DNA of 64,000 bases from Saccharomycopsis malanga (taxonomy: Eukaryota; Ascomycota; Saccharomycetes; Ascoideales; Saccharomycopsidaceae), in the NCBI GenBank assembly GCA_004014935.1, contig CP025321.1:806001-870000 (forward strand), in the 5' to 3' direction. Under the pieces are notes generated by a model. That model did not search any database and was not told the origin of the DNA. It saw only the letters and a list, made by a program, of their open reading frames with translations. This document shows positions 1 to 11,279 of the stretch, piece by piece. Position numbers and translations under genes: made by a program. The stretch's first letter is position 1. Every line of letters starts with the position of its first letter.

Positions 1-2
1 AG

Positions 3-1394
3 TTTGAAGGGACCAACACTGGCTCAAACAATTACACTTATGGGAGTGTCACAGGTAGCGATACCAGTTCTGTAGTGACAGGATATTCAAACTCGTCTTC
101 TATACCGCCTGACACGAACAACACTCCTAATAATGATGCTTCATTCCAGTTGAAAAATGCCACTCCTACGGCAAGTTACAACCTAAACTATTGTACGCTT
201 GGTCCTTTTGAATATGGTAAAAACAAGTTTGTATTGCATTACAACCCTAAGCGTAAGTCTGGAGTGACTGAGCTTGACATTACCGATGAATTGGAATCTC
301 AGAAAATTGCTTTCAAGCTCAATGATCAGAAAGAGTTATTACTTTGGTACAATTATTTGAAACAATTATTGAAATTCAAAACTCCTTATGATCGTGCGGT
401 GTACATTGAAAAGCGTTACTTGAGAAGCTTGGCTAACAAAAAATTGAAAAGCAATGAGGTAAAAGATGGCATCACTATAAGTGCGGATGGTACATTCAAT
501 ATAAATAATAGTGCTTCCAACAATAATAATGCAAACAATAACAACAATATCATGGACACTGTTAACAATAACAACGTTTTAAATAGTGGTGCTAGCGCTC
601 AAAGATACGGTAGTAGCAAGTCGACAATTAACGGTAGTGGTCAATTGCAAGGAATTGCTCCGGAAATAATTATTTCAGATTTGTCGTTTGTTGAAAGCCA
701 ACAGTCTCAATTACTGCAACAAGCACAGCAGCAAGCCCTGCAACAGCATCACCATCATCATGGCTTGCCACATCCCCGTATGAATCGCCCTGTATCTGTT
801 AGATCACTTAGTAACAGTCTGTTGAGTTTTCTCATCGAAGATGAAGCGTCTAATAATCCTTCGTCATTGACTCGCCAGTACAATTCATACACCCAGAAGC
901 CAAATGGATCAGTAGTATCGTTTGTTGATTCGCCTCCACGATCCCATATCACCGATCAGAACTTCCATAGTTCCAACAGTGTTTACAGTAACAACAGTAA
1001 TAATAGTAGTAATGTTGGTGGATTCAAAAGGCCATTGATGCGTCTTACAAATTCAACATCAAACATTCATGAAGGATCTTTGAAGAATAAGCTTAGTGAT
1101 ATCAGTATGTTAAAGTCTGGTAGACGTAACAAATTTATGGATAGTTTGTTTGTCAACAATAACAAAAAACATTCACATTCACATTCACATTCACATTCAA
1201 ACTCCGATTCTGGTTCTATAAGCCATTCTCGCCAACCTTCTTCTTCAGGTCTTTCGTCGCCAGAACCAACTGCACAAAAGCTTTTACATAAAAGTAATAG
1301 TATGTTGAATATCCGCCAAAACAATTCTTCAAATTTGAATTTGTTGGCTATGAAAAAACCACCTCTGCATTCCAGAACAATGTCCGGAGTTTAA
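3..1394 (+). CDS. 3' part of an unrecognised Ser/Asn-rich protein, possibly with a PH-like domain
   Basis: The reading frame is open from the left edge, so the start lies outside the window; a GTG at 75 is inside the gene and is not a start. The first ~110 visible residues are ordered. A beta-rich stretch (residues with GPFEYGKNKFVLHY) is followed by a helix-like segment (NDQKELLLWYNYLKQLLKF), which resembles the end of a pleckstrin-homology fold; this is an inference from pattern only. The remainder is low complexity: Asn runs, a Gln/His stretch near 720-760, and an (HS)n run encoded by a hexamer repeat at about 1168-1200. Such tails are typical of fungal signalling or cell-polarity adaptors. 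No function is assigned. The gene ends 1.6 kb before PFK26 on the same strand. Confidence 0.6.
   Translation, partial: FEGTNTGSNNYTYGSVTGSDTSSVVTGYSNSSSIPPDTNNTPNNDASFQLKNATPTASYNLNYCTLGPFEYGKNKFVLHYNPKRKSGVTELDITDELESQKIAFKLNDQKELLLWYNYLKQLLKFKTPYDRAVYIEKRYLRSLANKKLKSNEVKDGITISADGTFNINNSASNNNNANNNNNIMDTVNNNNVLNSGASAQRYGSSKSTINGSGQLQGIAPEIIISDLSFVESQQSQLLQQAQQQALQQHHHHHGLPHPRMNRPVSVRSLSNSLLSFLIEDEASNNPSSLTRQYNSYTQKPNGSVVSFVDSPPRSHITDQNFHSSNSVYSNNSNNSSNVGGFKRPLMRLTNSTSNIHEGSLKNKLSDISMLKSGRRNKFMDSLFVNNNKKHSHSHSHSHSNSDSGSISHSRQPSSSGLSSPEPTAQKLLHKSNSMLNIRQNNSSNLNLLAMKKPPLHSRTMSGV
1168..1200 (+). repeat. CATTCA hexamer microsatellite inside the first gene
   Basis: About five tandem copies of the hexamer CATTCA encode an alternating His-Ser run. 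Because the unit is a multiple of three, length changes would keep the reading frame. Confidence 0.85.
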
Positions 1395-3021
1395 AGGTGG
1401 TTTTGATAGGCCATCCTCTCAACTATTTATTCTTCTTTTTCATCCATTTTATTTTTAACTTTTTCTCGTCATTCTTTTCTTAAGTTTTTTTTTTTACTAT
1501 TTATCTTTCTTTCAAATGGCTTACAAAGCTAACATCTTTTATACCTTTGGGATTCATCGGTCAGAGTGATATACTACTCATTTTATTATCAGTCCTCGCA
1601 TTTCGCATTTTCACGTTTAGTTTTTTTTGTATGGTTTTTTTATTGGCTATTTTTTTGTTTACTCTCATTTATCTTTTTATTAAACTCTCTTTTAACTAAC
1701 TTCCAGTTGATATCATTCTTTCAATCGCTACATGTTATGTCATTTTACTTTTTCGCACATTACAATTATGTCATGTTCCATTTTTTTGCATCTTAATTAA
1801 ATAAAATATTACCCACAAGACCTGTCAAAGATGTCTTGGTTTTCACATGAGATGTCTGAAATGTCTTATCGTACTATCCAAATTTCCCCGTGGATAAAAC
1901 GTTATCATTCACTTTGAATAATCTCTCCTTCAACTCCCTATTAAACGTCAAGTCGCGCCGTTGTACATGGACACGCAGATCTGGGCCAAGGAAATTGTAC
2001 TGCTTACATAATCAACAGTTGTTCCGGAATCCCGGCCGGACTTGTTTTCTTTTTCGTGTGATTCAGTCGGCGCGAGGGCGGGACCGCATGCGACGAGCCA
2101 GAGAGACGGTATAATTAGAATCAGATGGTGCTGCGCCATTATTACATTACGCCATCTATATTGAATGTTTGAGCAATATATATTGAATAATACAATAACA
2201 TCCATATATATTTCATTTGTTTGATTACCAAGTCTAGATGGCAAACATTTGAACGGTTGCTTTTCCCGTATCACCGTGCAGAATTATTCAATATAGATGT
2301 GCTTTAGTTTTTCCTAAATGAGTCACTGCGCAAGACTGATTGCAGTGTGAGACTAGGTATGACGAAAAATACGCATAGGTCATTACAGTGTGCAGAATGC
2401 CGACGTCCCACAATAGTACGGTGACGTTTCATTACAAGAGCTGCTTTACTTTGAGAATATGAAGTAAACAAAACAAACGGATAACAACAGTGCGGCTTTC
2501 TAACCTATTTATTATCCGAGCCCCACTTTTTTTTGTATGCCATGTTATGGTAAAGTGATATTCAGTTTATAGGAGACCGGAAAAACTAATCTACCAGTTG
2601 TAGCCACCTGAGGGTCTGTTAGTAAGCAAAACACCCGCAGCTGACTAAGCTCTACATGAAAACAACATTAAGGTCATTCAAAAAGTCCGGTTCTCCTCTG
2701 CCAATGTGCTCTTCGGAGAATCGGCCCCCTCCTTTGTTGTGCATGGACATGCTTCTACATGCGTCGTACATGCACGTGCACCCGGGGATTACTGCGCACT
2801 TGCGATGAGCTCTTACTATGAAAAATATTTGAGTTTGATGGGCCGGTGGTTTATTTAGACTTTATTTCCTTTCTGATACATTTTACCTATTTTTTTCTAC
2901 CTTTCTTTTTCTGTTGTATAGTTATATATATACGTTTGGACTCTGTGTTTATTTTGTAAACCACCGTCGCTATATGATCAAGCCGTATTGCTTTCTAAGT
3001 GGGTGATAAAGAGTTTCAAAA
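1395..3021. other. Intergenic region, promoter of PFK26
   Basis: No convincing gene lies in these 1.6 kb. The first 400 bases are T-rich and give a meaningless Phe-rich reading frame. A GC-richer patch at about 2690-2800 carries a CACGTG E-box, and a pyrimidine tract at 2868-2925 precedes the PFK26 start. Confidence 0.6.
2773..2778. promoter_or_regulatory. CACGTG E-box upstream of PFK26
   Basis: The palindrome CACGTG sits about 245 bases before the PFK26 ATG in a GC-richer patch. bHLH factors such as Tye7 (a glycolytic regulator in Candida) and Cbf1 bind this core. Use by either factor here is an inference. Confidence 0.4.
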
Positions 3022-5787
3022 ATGACTGCCATGTCTCAGAATCAGCGCCATCAAGAGCAGGCAGAAGTACAGAAGAGTTTTGAAAAGGCGCCAACTAATA
3101 TGTTGAGCAACAACAGTAGCAGTTCCAGTGTTAGTATTGCAAAAGATATAATAACGAATAGTGATTCGAGACAAGCTCCACACCTAGATGAACATGCGCT
3201 TGATGAAACAATTAGTAAGATACTTCAAGCCGTTCATTCTTCCACAGATTTACATTCTCTTGATGAGCTAGACAATATCACATTAGAAAACAAAATGGAC
3301 AATTCTCTTAGCCAAAATCTCAGGAAGTCCAATCTTTCGCGGTCCACAATAGATGTGCCCGGTCAAACGACGTCCAAAATATCGCCAAATGGGCTTATCA
3401 ATGATCTAAATTCCAAGTTGGTTATTGTGATGGTTGGTTTACCTGCCAGAGGCAAGTCTTACTTAACCAAGAAAATTACGCGGTACATGAACTGGCTTCA
3501 ATACAATACCAAGATTTTCAACGTAGGAAATACCAGAAGATTGTCCAAGCAAAACCAAGGCCCAGCCGATAGACCTTTTGAAATGCCCGAGACACCGTCG
3601 TCGGTATCTACGATCTCATCTCTAAATAAGGATCTAGATCATGGCGATCATGACGCCAGTTTTTTTGACCCTAAGAACCAGTCCTCATTGTTGATAAGAG
3701 AACAGTGGGCCATGAATACATTAGACCAGCTTATCAAGTATTTGATGAAAGAAGACGGTACCGTTGGTATTTTTGATGCCACCAACACCACAAAGTTGAG
3801 AAGAAGACATATAATAGAGGCCATAAGAGCAAAGACGCCGGCGAACTCTAATCTCAAGATTTTGTTTTTAGAAAGTATCTGTACAGACAAACGAATGATT
3901 CATAGAAACATGAAGTTAAAGTTGAGCGGTCCCGACTATAAAGACAAGGATCCTGTTCTTGCCCTCAAGGATTTCCGTAACAGACTCAACAACTACGAAA
4001 AGGCTTACGAGACAATAGATGAAGAGGAGGAAGAGTATTATGAAACCATCAACGAGAATTTACAGTATATCAAGATATTCAATGCAGGTAAAAAGATTAC
4101 GTCATACAACATTTCTGGGTTTTTGAGTTCACAAGTCATTTTTTTCATGTTGAATTTCAACTTGAATGAGCGCCAGATCTGGATATCCAGACACGGTGAA
4201 ACTTACGATAATCTCAATGGAAAGTTGGGTTGTTCCAAACAAGGTTCCAAGTTAACCCCATTGGGAGAAAGATACAGTCAATGTTTGGCCAGATTCATGA
4301 ATTTCAAGAAAAAAGAGTTTAGATTGAGACAGTTGAAGAAACATTACATTGATGAATCATATCTTGACGAGGATACTGACGATGAGCACAATAGTAAGGC
4401 AGAAAAGGAAAAGAAAAAGAAAAATATTATACCCGAATTGCATTTCTCTGTATGGTCAAGCATGTTGAAACAAACTGTTCAAACATCCAACAGTTTCAGT
4501 GACCAGAACTTTAACATCAAACAAATCAAGATGTTGAACGAATTATCGCATGGAAAAGTGAATGGTATGACTTTGAAACGGTTTGCATCCAAGTTTCCGG
4601 CCGATTTCAAAAAGTACCAGAACATATATCAGACGGACGATCATGCCAGAAGTTCCAGAAAAAAGTTGTTGTACAGATTCCCAGGCGGTGAGTCGTATCT
4701 AGATGTTATCAACAGACTTCGGCCATTGATTGTGGAATTGGAACGGATGGAAGACCATGTTTTGTTGATCACTCACAAGGTCGTCGCCAGAGTGTTGTTA
4801 TCCTACTTTATGAATCTTGATAAGGAATACATTACCGAGTTGGATGTACCGTTGCATTCTGTCTACGTTTTAGAGCCCAGACCATATGGAGTTGACTGGA
4901 ATATGTATCAATACGATGCTGAAGTCGATTGGTTTTTTCCTGTCAACAAAGATAAAATCTTGAGAAAGAAAAAGAAGAGAGAAGTTATTCCGGCAGAGTT
5001 GATCGACTTGTATTCTAGCAATTTGCTAAAGAAAAAACAAACACACAATCCAAGAACCAATTTTTACATAGAAAGCCCGAGCGAGCCAAGCACCCCTAAG
5101 CGCTCATATGACAAGTCCAAGGTCAACTTTGCCGAAATTGACAACATTATCTTCGCCAAGAGCGAGGACAACAGCGTGGTAGGCGACAGTGAGACTCATG
5201 AAGAACCCGAGGAAGAAAGCTATTCAGATGGCGATAGCGATAGTGATAGCGAACAAGAGGATGACGATGACGACGATGAGAATAACGAACATTGGTATAA
5301 GTATCAACTAGATAATGGTGTTTATGATGAGGAAAATGACCAAGATGAAAACGACCAGTTGGGCACTAACAACTCTTCTGATGACGAGATGGAACAGAAG
5401 GGAAAAAACAAAAATAGCCCATCTTCTAGTTGTGCTTCACCAGTTATTACTCACGGCTTTGAATCACGTAATGACGGTGAACAGCCAGAGTTAGTTACAG
5501 CACAAAAGGGCTTGGAAAATACTACTTTCTCATCAAAACCTAGCGAGAAGAAAAAATTAGACAGTTCAAGCGATGATGATGCCGATTCAGAGGATGACTA
5601 CCATGATAATAAATGCACTAAATTCAATAGCTGCTCTTCTTCTTCTATAAACTTCAATACCCCAAACACGCTCAGCGTTAACAATTCAGACGTGAATTTG
5701 AAACTGTTGCCGTCGTTAGCCAAGTTCAGCTCCTTGAACAAACAGCTCGTGGTGGAATCGCAACAAGAACATAATTATCATCGATAA
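3022..5787 (+). CDS. PFK26: 6-phosphofructo-2-kinase / fructose-2,6-bisphosphatase family protein
   Basis: A cytosolic bifunctional-type enzyme that makes fructose 2,6-bisphosphate, the activator of phosphofructokinase and inhibitor of gluconeogenic FBPase. After ~130 disordered residues comes the kinase domain with a Walker A loop GLPARGKS (139-146) and a downstream GIFDATNTT block. The C-terminal histidine-phosphatase domain keeps the catalytic triad: RHGE with His391, Glu507 in MLNEL, and His585 in ITHK. S. cerevisiae Pfk26 has lost the first of these histidines. The residue equal to rat liver Arg307 appears to be Gln484 (LKQTVQTS), so phosphatase activity is uncertain. A Lys/Asp-rich insert near 440-470 and a long acidic Ser/Asp tail after ~710 make it 921 aa, in the size range of fungal Pfk26. 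The assignment to the family is firm; PFK26 versus a paralogue is less so. Confidence 0.9.
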   Translation: MTAMSQNQRHQEQAEVQKSFEKAPTNMLSNNSSSSSVSIAKDIITNSDSRQAPHLDEHALDETISKILQAVHSSTDLHSLDELDNITLENKMDNSLSQNLRKSNLSRSTIDVPGQTTSKISPNGLINDLNSKLVIVMVGLPARGKSYLTKKITRYMNWLQYNTKIFNVGNTRRLSKQNQGPADRPFEMPETPSSVSTISSLNKDLDHGDHDASFFDPKNQSSLLIREQWAMNTLDQLIKYLMKEDGTVGIFDATNTTKLRRRHIIEAIRAKTPANSNLKILFLESICTDKRMIHRNMKLKLSGPDYKDKDPVLALKDFRNRLNNYEKAYETIDEEEEEYYETINENLQYIKIFNAGKKITSYNISGFLSSQVIFFMLNFNLNERQIWISRHGETYDNLNGKLGCSKQGSKLTPLGERYSQCLARFMNFKKKEFRLRQLKKHYIDESYLDEDTDDEHNSKAEKEKKKKNIIPELHFSVWSSMLKQTVQTSNSFSDQNFNIKQIKMLNELSHGKVNGMTLKRFASKFPADFKKYQNIYQTDDHARSSRKKLLYRFPGGESYLDVINRLRPLIVELERMEDHVLLITHKVVARVLLSYFMNLDKEYITELDVPLHSVYVLEPRPYGVDWNMYQYDAEVDWFFPVNKDKILRKKKKREVIPAELIDLYSSNLLKKKQTHNPRTNFYIESPSEPSTPKRSYDKSKVNFAEIDNIIFAKSEDNSVVGDSETHEEPEEESYSDGDSDSDSEQEDDDDDDENNEHWYKYQLDNGVYDEENDQDENDQLGTNNSSDDEMEQKGKNKNSPSSSCASPVITHGFESRNDGEQPELVTAQKGLENTTFSSKPSEKKKLDSSSDDDADSEDDYHDNKCTKFNSCSSSSINFNTPNTLSVNNSDVNLKLLPSLAKFSSLNKQLVVESQQEHNYHR

Positions 5788-7513
5788 AAGTTTTGCTTAA
5801 ACTGTATACTTTTTTACTTTTCCACCTTCAATACTATATATAATGATTTAACGCTTGATAGAATTTACTTTTTTTAATGCTCATAGTAGTATACTCAATC
5901 ACTGGTTCGGAACTACACCTTCTTAGAAGCAGGTTTCAATCGAATCTAAGATACTCGCAACTACTGTCACCGGTAGGGGGATTGCTACTGAACAAGTAAG
6001 TCAAATATTACAGATTCAGAACTACTTGCATTGGGTTGTTGCATAATGTGACCTTTATACCCATGATGAAGAAAATTTTCATGGTAATGTTAGTTTAGCT
6101 GTTCAAATAGGGAAGGATATCCCTACTCCTTGCTTCTTATGTTTACTATCCTCTTGAGTTAATTGGTAACATGCATTTCATTATATCGAACCATGTGGAG
6201 CAGAGCCAGCAAATGACATTCACACTATATAGCATATGTCTCTACTATAATTTGTTGGACAATAGTGCTGAAAGCTTTCAGGAAACTCAGAAAATTAAGT
6301 GTACTTTACAAAATAATTTGATGTTTGTCTCCATATACTAATGTATGTGATTACTATATTTAGATGAATAAATATAATTCTGCTTTGGTCCTGAAATTTA
6401 TGATCTATTTTTTGTCGGGATAATGATTTGGTTAAATGTGTAACAGTGCTGGAAACAAACTTTATTGAAGAAAATTTGGAACTTTCAACCCGGAAAAGGT
6501 AATTACCTTGATACTGTTTGAGATCATACGGGACATAAAGGTAATATAATACCAGAAGATAATTTCCATATACAGTAATGCTTTCGACACAGCATTAGTT
6601 TATGAGATTTGTATTCCTACACAATCCTTACGATTGTTTCGACTTGAAATGTGTTTTGGTGCTGCGGCTAATTACTGTCAAATGTGGACAATTTTCCAGT
6701 TGCTACTAGGATTGTGCTGTGTATTACTGTTGTGAAGAGCATCAATTGCTAAGACATTTAAGGCATGTCAAGATGGTTGCGCTGAACGATCAGAGGCCGG
6801 AAAGCTTCATTCCGTGGTAAAGAGACTCTTTTTAAATTACGGAAAGCGTAATATAAAAACAAGAAAAGAATTCTCATAAGGGTTCCTAACGACAAGATGT
6901 TGTAACATCTATAAATAAATGTGAAAGATTTTGAAGGTAAGACACCTGAAAAATCTGAGACATTTGAATGTCTTGAACTGTTGACACATTACCCAATATA
7001 GTAAGCGATGTTGCTGTTGTTACCATGATATCCATCGACTGAAGCATCAATGGAGAGTCACAACTTGGATTTTTGCAAACAATGTGCTTTAACTCACCTT
7101 AGAGCGTTGAAGCTTCTCCTTTCCAACGGTCGCTGGTGGTGACAACCTGCTTCAAGTCAAATGATGAGCAGCATCCGTAGTAAGGTCTTACGATTGCTGG
7201 ATGTTGCTTGTAATTATCAGTAATTATGATTACAACACCCTTACATAATTGATAGTTGTTAATTACCGTCACACATAGGTCCGAATAAAAGGAAACTGGT
7301 GATCTTTCCGTTGAGGCAATTAGCAATTAACGATGTTTCCTAATCAAGCCATTTAAACTGGAGAATTTTAAGGATATATACTTGTTTTACAGTTTGCCCG
7401 CCTCGCTTATAGTGATTAGTGTTGACGCCAAATTTCTTATTCGTAAACAATTTAATGTATGCTTTTACTAGAAGTACACTCATAAAATGGTAGGAATACT
7501 TTTTCAAAGGGTA

Positions 7514-7587
7514 ATAACAGCTCGATTTTGAATCACCCGTAATCCTTATTTAGTAAAGATATAACCGCTCGATCTTGAACCACCCGT
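7514..7587. repeat. Imperfect 27-bp direct repeat
   Basis: ATAACAGCTCGATTTTGAAT and the seven bases after it (7514-7540) recur at 7561-7587 with three differences. Both copies end in CACCCGT and are 20 bases apart. The repeat sits immediately before the coding-like stretch at 7579. Confidence 0.75.
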
Positions 7588-8067
7588 CAAGAAAATGTTA
7601 ATGACAATATCAGTGATAGTGAGCAAATTAGTAATAATATCAAAGAAAATGAGACAATTAGTGACAATATTAGAAAAATTGGTAAAGATGACATTTCTAG
7701 AGACGCTTTTGTTGACAAGATGATAGGTAGCACTTTAGAGACGAGCGAAATGGAAAAAAACGATAAAAGTCTAGAAGGTGTATCAAATGAATCCGTAGAG
7801 GTAGTGCAAAATGACAGTAAATTGGACGATACAGTAGAAAGAATAACAGAAGATGGTGCGAAGAGCACATCTCAAGATGAATCAGTATCTTTGGATAAAT
7901 GGGATACCATTATACAAGACCAAGCTGTAGATACTCTTGACAAACTAGATAGTACATTTGACAGTGATATTTCAGAATCGTCTTCTGAAATGTCCAATGA
8001 AGATTTGTTCTTTATAGATGCTGAAGGTTCTGCTGGTGAAGTGCCGAAAAAGAATGTGCTTTCCTAG
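7579..8067 (+). pseudogene. Acidic Ser/Asp/Glu-rich reading frame, probable gene relic or unannotated gene part
   Basis: The frame is open from 7579, just after a stop, to a stop at 8067 (about 162 codons). The first ATG, at 7720, leaves 115 aa. The composition is coding-like and highly acidic. The part before the ATG continues in the same style (repeated NDNISDSE / NENETISDN-like units), so translation seems once to have begun further upstream. I found no upstream exon with good splice sites. No domain is recognised. It may be the 3' remnant of a gene or a real short protein starting at 7720. Confidence 0.35.
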
Positions 8068-9468
8068 TTTTCGCATTCTACTCAACTTCAGCTCATTAAC
8101 CCTTGAGATTCGTTATATGAGCAGAAACTAGTAAATAACATGTAGTGAGGCCAATCAAAGCAGGTGCCTACTGTTTACCGCCGATTAAGTAAAGTTCCTT
8201 ACTCTATACGGCCACAAGACATAGCTACAAATAGTGGCAGGCACCGAAGAAGCCATTTCACAGCCACTTTGAACATAAAGACTCTTCTGCCTTGATTCCC
8301 GGTGTCAAATCGGAAGCTCTAGCACCGATGATCATTACCATATGTTAGGAGTCCAAAGTGTATTTATGATAAGGATAGATAATTGGTCATTGCATATATA
8401 ATCTATATTCGCTTCTTTACCAGGAAAGTCTCTATGTCCTCTAGGATTGGTCCAATTCGTTATTTCTACAGTTACGCGCAAGTCGTGCCTTTGATAGCCT
8501 ACTGGTCCGGAGTAAAATGTACCAAGCCTCAATGCTAGTTGAATTGATACTGAGCCTAGCCAGTCGGTCCAGACCTGAGAGTTTCTTACACGAATACTAT
8601 TTCTAGCCAGAGGGTACCAGCACCGTTAGTGGATACGCTAGCCAATATGAGACTATTCGGTACGCTAATGCATACACTAGTAGATCCCCACAACGAGCCT
8701 CTTAAAGTTTTACTTTTTTGATATTTTTTTTCTATGATTATTTTAAATCAGTATTCTGATAAAATTTTTCAATTAATGGATCAGATCATTTGAGAGTCAC
8801 CTCATTATCATTTAATTGGCGGTTTTTTATTCATGTAGCGGGTTCATTACTATTAATGCTTTAGGCTCTTAGATATTGTAGCAATTTCAGGCGTTGATCA
8901 ACCAGTAAGTTCAATGTCTTATTATTGGTGTAGGATCGGCTAAGGCATTACAAAAGAGGCACTGTGCATAGTGCACTTAGTCTGGACTCAGGGGATATCC
9001 ATAGACTGTATGCCCAAGGCAAGTCTGGGAAAGTGTGGATTGCATACCTCAGCTATAGTTTAGGAGCCATTGTATGAATGGTGGTAAAAAATTGAGCGTG
9101 TTCAGTGGACAATTGCAACGGTCTGTAGTTGAACCGTTGAAAACTCTATTTCGCAATGATGATTACTGTATAATCAGCATTGAACATGAATTATTTCACT
9201 ACAACACTAATAATGTAGACTTTTTTGTTAAATTGCTATGATATGATATAATATAAGAGTTGGGAACTCTGAGCGTAAACGTAAAACAAAGCAGTATGAA
9301 GCCAAGAAACAAATAAAAAGATATGAAAGTTAACCAAGAAGAATCCAAGAAGTAAAGAAAAAAACAAATGTAATGAAAAATGAAAAATAATAAGAACATC
9401 AAGAAGGGAAAACACGATAAAAGATCATTATCATCATGAAAGTATAGTATGTAAGAAAATATGGTTAG

Positions 9469-10947
9469 CTAAACCGTCTTTTGGTGGAAAAAGTTCAGGT
9501 TCATTGCAAGTTTGTTCACGAAATGTTGTTTATGCTTTTGGCAATGGATGTTGGAACTGTGGGAAATTCCTGAAGGCGAAGGCAAAGGAGTTGATACCAC
9601 GGATGAAGAAGTGGTATCATAACTTCCTTTTCTACCGCTGAATGTAGAATAACTATCTTCATAGTCTGAATTGGAAGATGCTGACGAAGAATACACGCTT
9701 GGGCTTCTTTCGTAATGTTGTTGTTGAGTGTCAAGGGAACAGGAGTTAGATACATTGAGATACAATTGTTGTTGTTGATGGTATTGTTGTATCATTTGCT
9801 CTTTTTCCTGCTGTTGACGCTTGAGTTCTTTCTCTTCTTCTTTGAGTGCCATGATGTGGGACACGGCGACTTTATGAATCTTGGCAATCACCTCATTGAC
9901 TTCTTTATATTCGGTGTTGGTGTAGCTTTGATAGATTGTGTTGGATACTGTGGCAATGGAGTATATAAGTTTGTTGATTTCGTCGCTGTCGGCAGACGAG
10001 GAGGAAGAGCAGAGAGAAGCAGAAAGAGGAGAATAGTCGACCAAACTATTCTTAGGGTTAGATGTGGCGTAAGCGTCATCATTGATGTTGGAGGAAGAGT
10101 TTAAAAGGTTAAATTGGGTACTGTAGCAGCTTTCAACCTTGTTATCATCAAGGATTTTCTGGAGCAACTCTTTTTTGATGTTGAAATGGTTTTCTTCATT
10201 GAGAATCAAGATGGAAAGAAGCTTCTTGATGAGGGAAGACAAGTTTGAAGGGTCTTGCATTATAAAGTATGACGAGTACAAACTGAGCTCAAGAATGAAG
10301 TTTTTCATATAGAATACCTTTTTGAAATCAAAAAGAGCTGGGTCGCTATCTACAGAATCGTTCAAAAGCTGGAGTTCGTGAATATTGAAACACCAATTGT
10401 AGATGGAGATCTGGGAAATGTTCCAATCCAAAGTGTTCAAGATGTGTCTTTCCATTTGAATAAACATGCCCTCGTCGTATCCGCAGGCAGGGCCACAGAG
10501 CTGGACAAACTCGATAAGTCTGGGAATACGCGACCGTTGGGTTGGCCCAAGATACCGGTTGGCAATAGGCTTATTCAAGGAGTTGACAATGTGGTTACAG
10601 CCGCCTTCGTGCTTGGCAGCAAGCCAAATACATGTGCAGCCCACAAGCTGGGCCTGGGCCTTGAGAACAACTCTCTTGGAACAATATCTGTCGAAAAGTT
10701 TCACAGCATCGTAGAATATCCCAACAGAAAGCTTGGTACGCTTCGTGACTTTGTAAAGGAAATCAAGAAGCGGCAGTCTGAGGTCAAGAGTAAGCTCGGG
10801 TTGCGACTTTATTAGCGAAAGATCCGGCTTGTGGCCTTCTTGTATATGGTACAAGTTGAATGATAAATCGTCTTGGTACTCGTTGATGGCAGCCTTGTGC
10901 GCACGCAATTCAGATTTTATAAGCTCTATAGGATAAAGATTTTGCAT
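9469..10947 (-). CDS. G1 cyclin of the Cln1/Cln2/Hgc1 type
   Basis: An activating subunit of Cdc28/Cdk1 for G1/S passage or, in Candida, hyphal growth. The start matches the Cln pattern (YPIEL, then ELRAHKAAINEYQDD). A cyclin box follows at about residues 50-190, with the Cln signatures FDRYCSKRVVLKAQAQLV, CTCIWLAAKHEGGCNHI, SRIPRL and MERHILNTLDW. These agree closely with S. cerevisiae Cln2. The C-terminal third is Gln-rich (QEKEQMIQQYHQQQQ) and then Ser/Pro-rich like a PEST region, which fits an unstable protein. At 492 aa it is shorter than I recall for C. albicans Hgc1. The family is secure; which Candida paralogue (CCN1, HGC1 or CLN3) is not. It is preceded by a long upstream region with an MCB site. 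Confidence 0.85.
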   Translation of the reverse strand: MQNLYPIELIKSELRAHKAAINEYQDDLSFNLYHIQEGHKPDLSLIKSQPELTLDLRLPLLDFLYKVTKRTKLSVGIFYDAVKLFDRYCSKRVVLKAQAQLVGCTCIWLAAKHEGGCNHIVNSLNKPIANRYLGPTQRSRIPRLIEFVQLCGPACGYDEGMFIQMERHILNTLDWNISQISIYNWCFNIHELQLLNDSVDSDPALFDFKKVFYMKNFILELSLYSSYFIMQDPSNLSSLIKKLLSILILNEENHFNIKKELLQKILDDNKVESCYSTQFNLLNSSSNINDDAYATSNPKNSLVDYSPLSASLCSSSSSADSDEINKLIYSIATVSNTIYQSYTNTEYKEVNEVIAKIHKVAVSHIMALKEEEKELKRQQQEKEQMIQQYHQQQQLYLNVSNSCSLDTQQQHYERSPSVYSSSASSNSDYEDSYSTFSGRKGSYDTTSSSVVSTPLPSPSGISHSSNIHCQKHKQHFVNKLAMNLNFFHQKTV

Positions 10948-11279
10948 GGTGAATGTTGAATGTGAAAATGGTTGTTAAGGAATGCTGAAAAGAGTGAATA
11001 TGAACAAATTTGGCTGTATTTTCAACAATTATGTCCAATGAAAATCCAATTGCTCTGTATAATGAATATGTCCAAAAGTAAAAGAATGGTGACAAGCAGT
11101 GAATTCTAGGCCTTGTTTACTAGTTGTGTTGTCAAATCGTTAGTCAACATACATATACTTTTTATATGATCTTCTCTTATATTCAAATACACGTCCATCT
11201 ATATATATATATTTTGATATGTTTCGTCCATACTAGACTTTTTCCCTTTTTCTTTCTCTGATCTAGTAGACGCATCCTA

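Larger units (their letters stand above)
5788..9468. other. 3.7 kb gap between convergent genes, gene-poor
   Basis: PFK26 (+) and the cyclin gene (-) point towards each other here, yet the gap is 3.7 kb, with no promoter needed for either. The sequence has no long AT tract or clear repeat array. The only coding-like stretch is 7579-8067. I cannot recognise any decayed gene in the rest. It could hold a non-coding transcript, dead genes, or conceivably a regional centromere, but nothing in the sequence decides between these. Confidence 0.5.

Noticed and set aside
1566-1796. Phe-rich 76-codon reading frame
   Set aside because: A product of T-rich intergenic sequence; resembles a membrane segment only through TTT codons.
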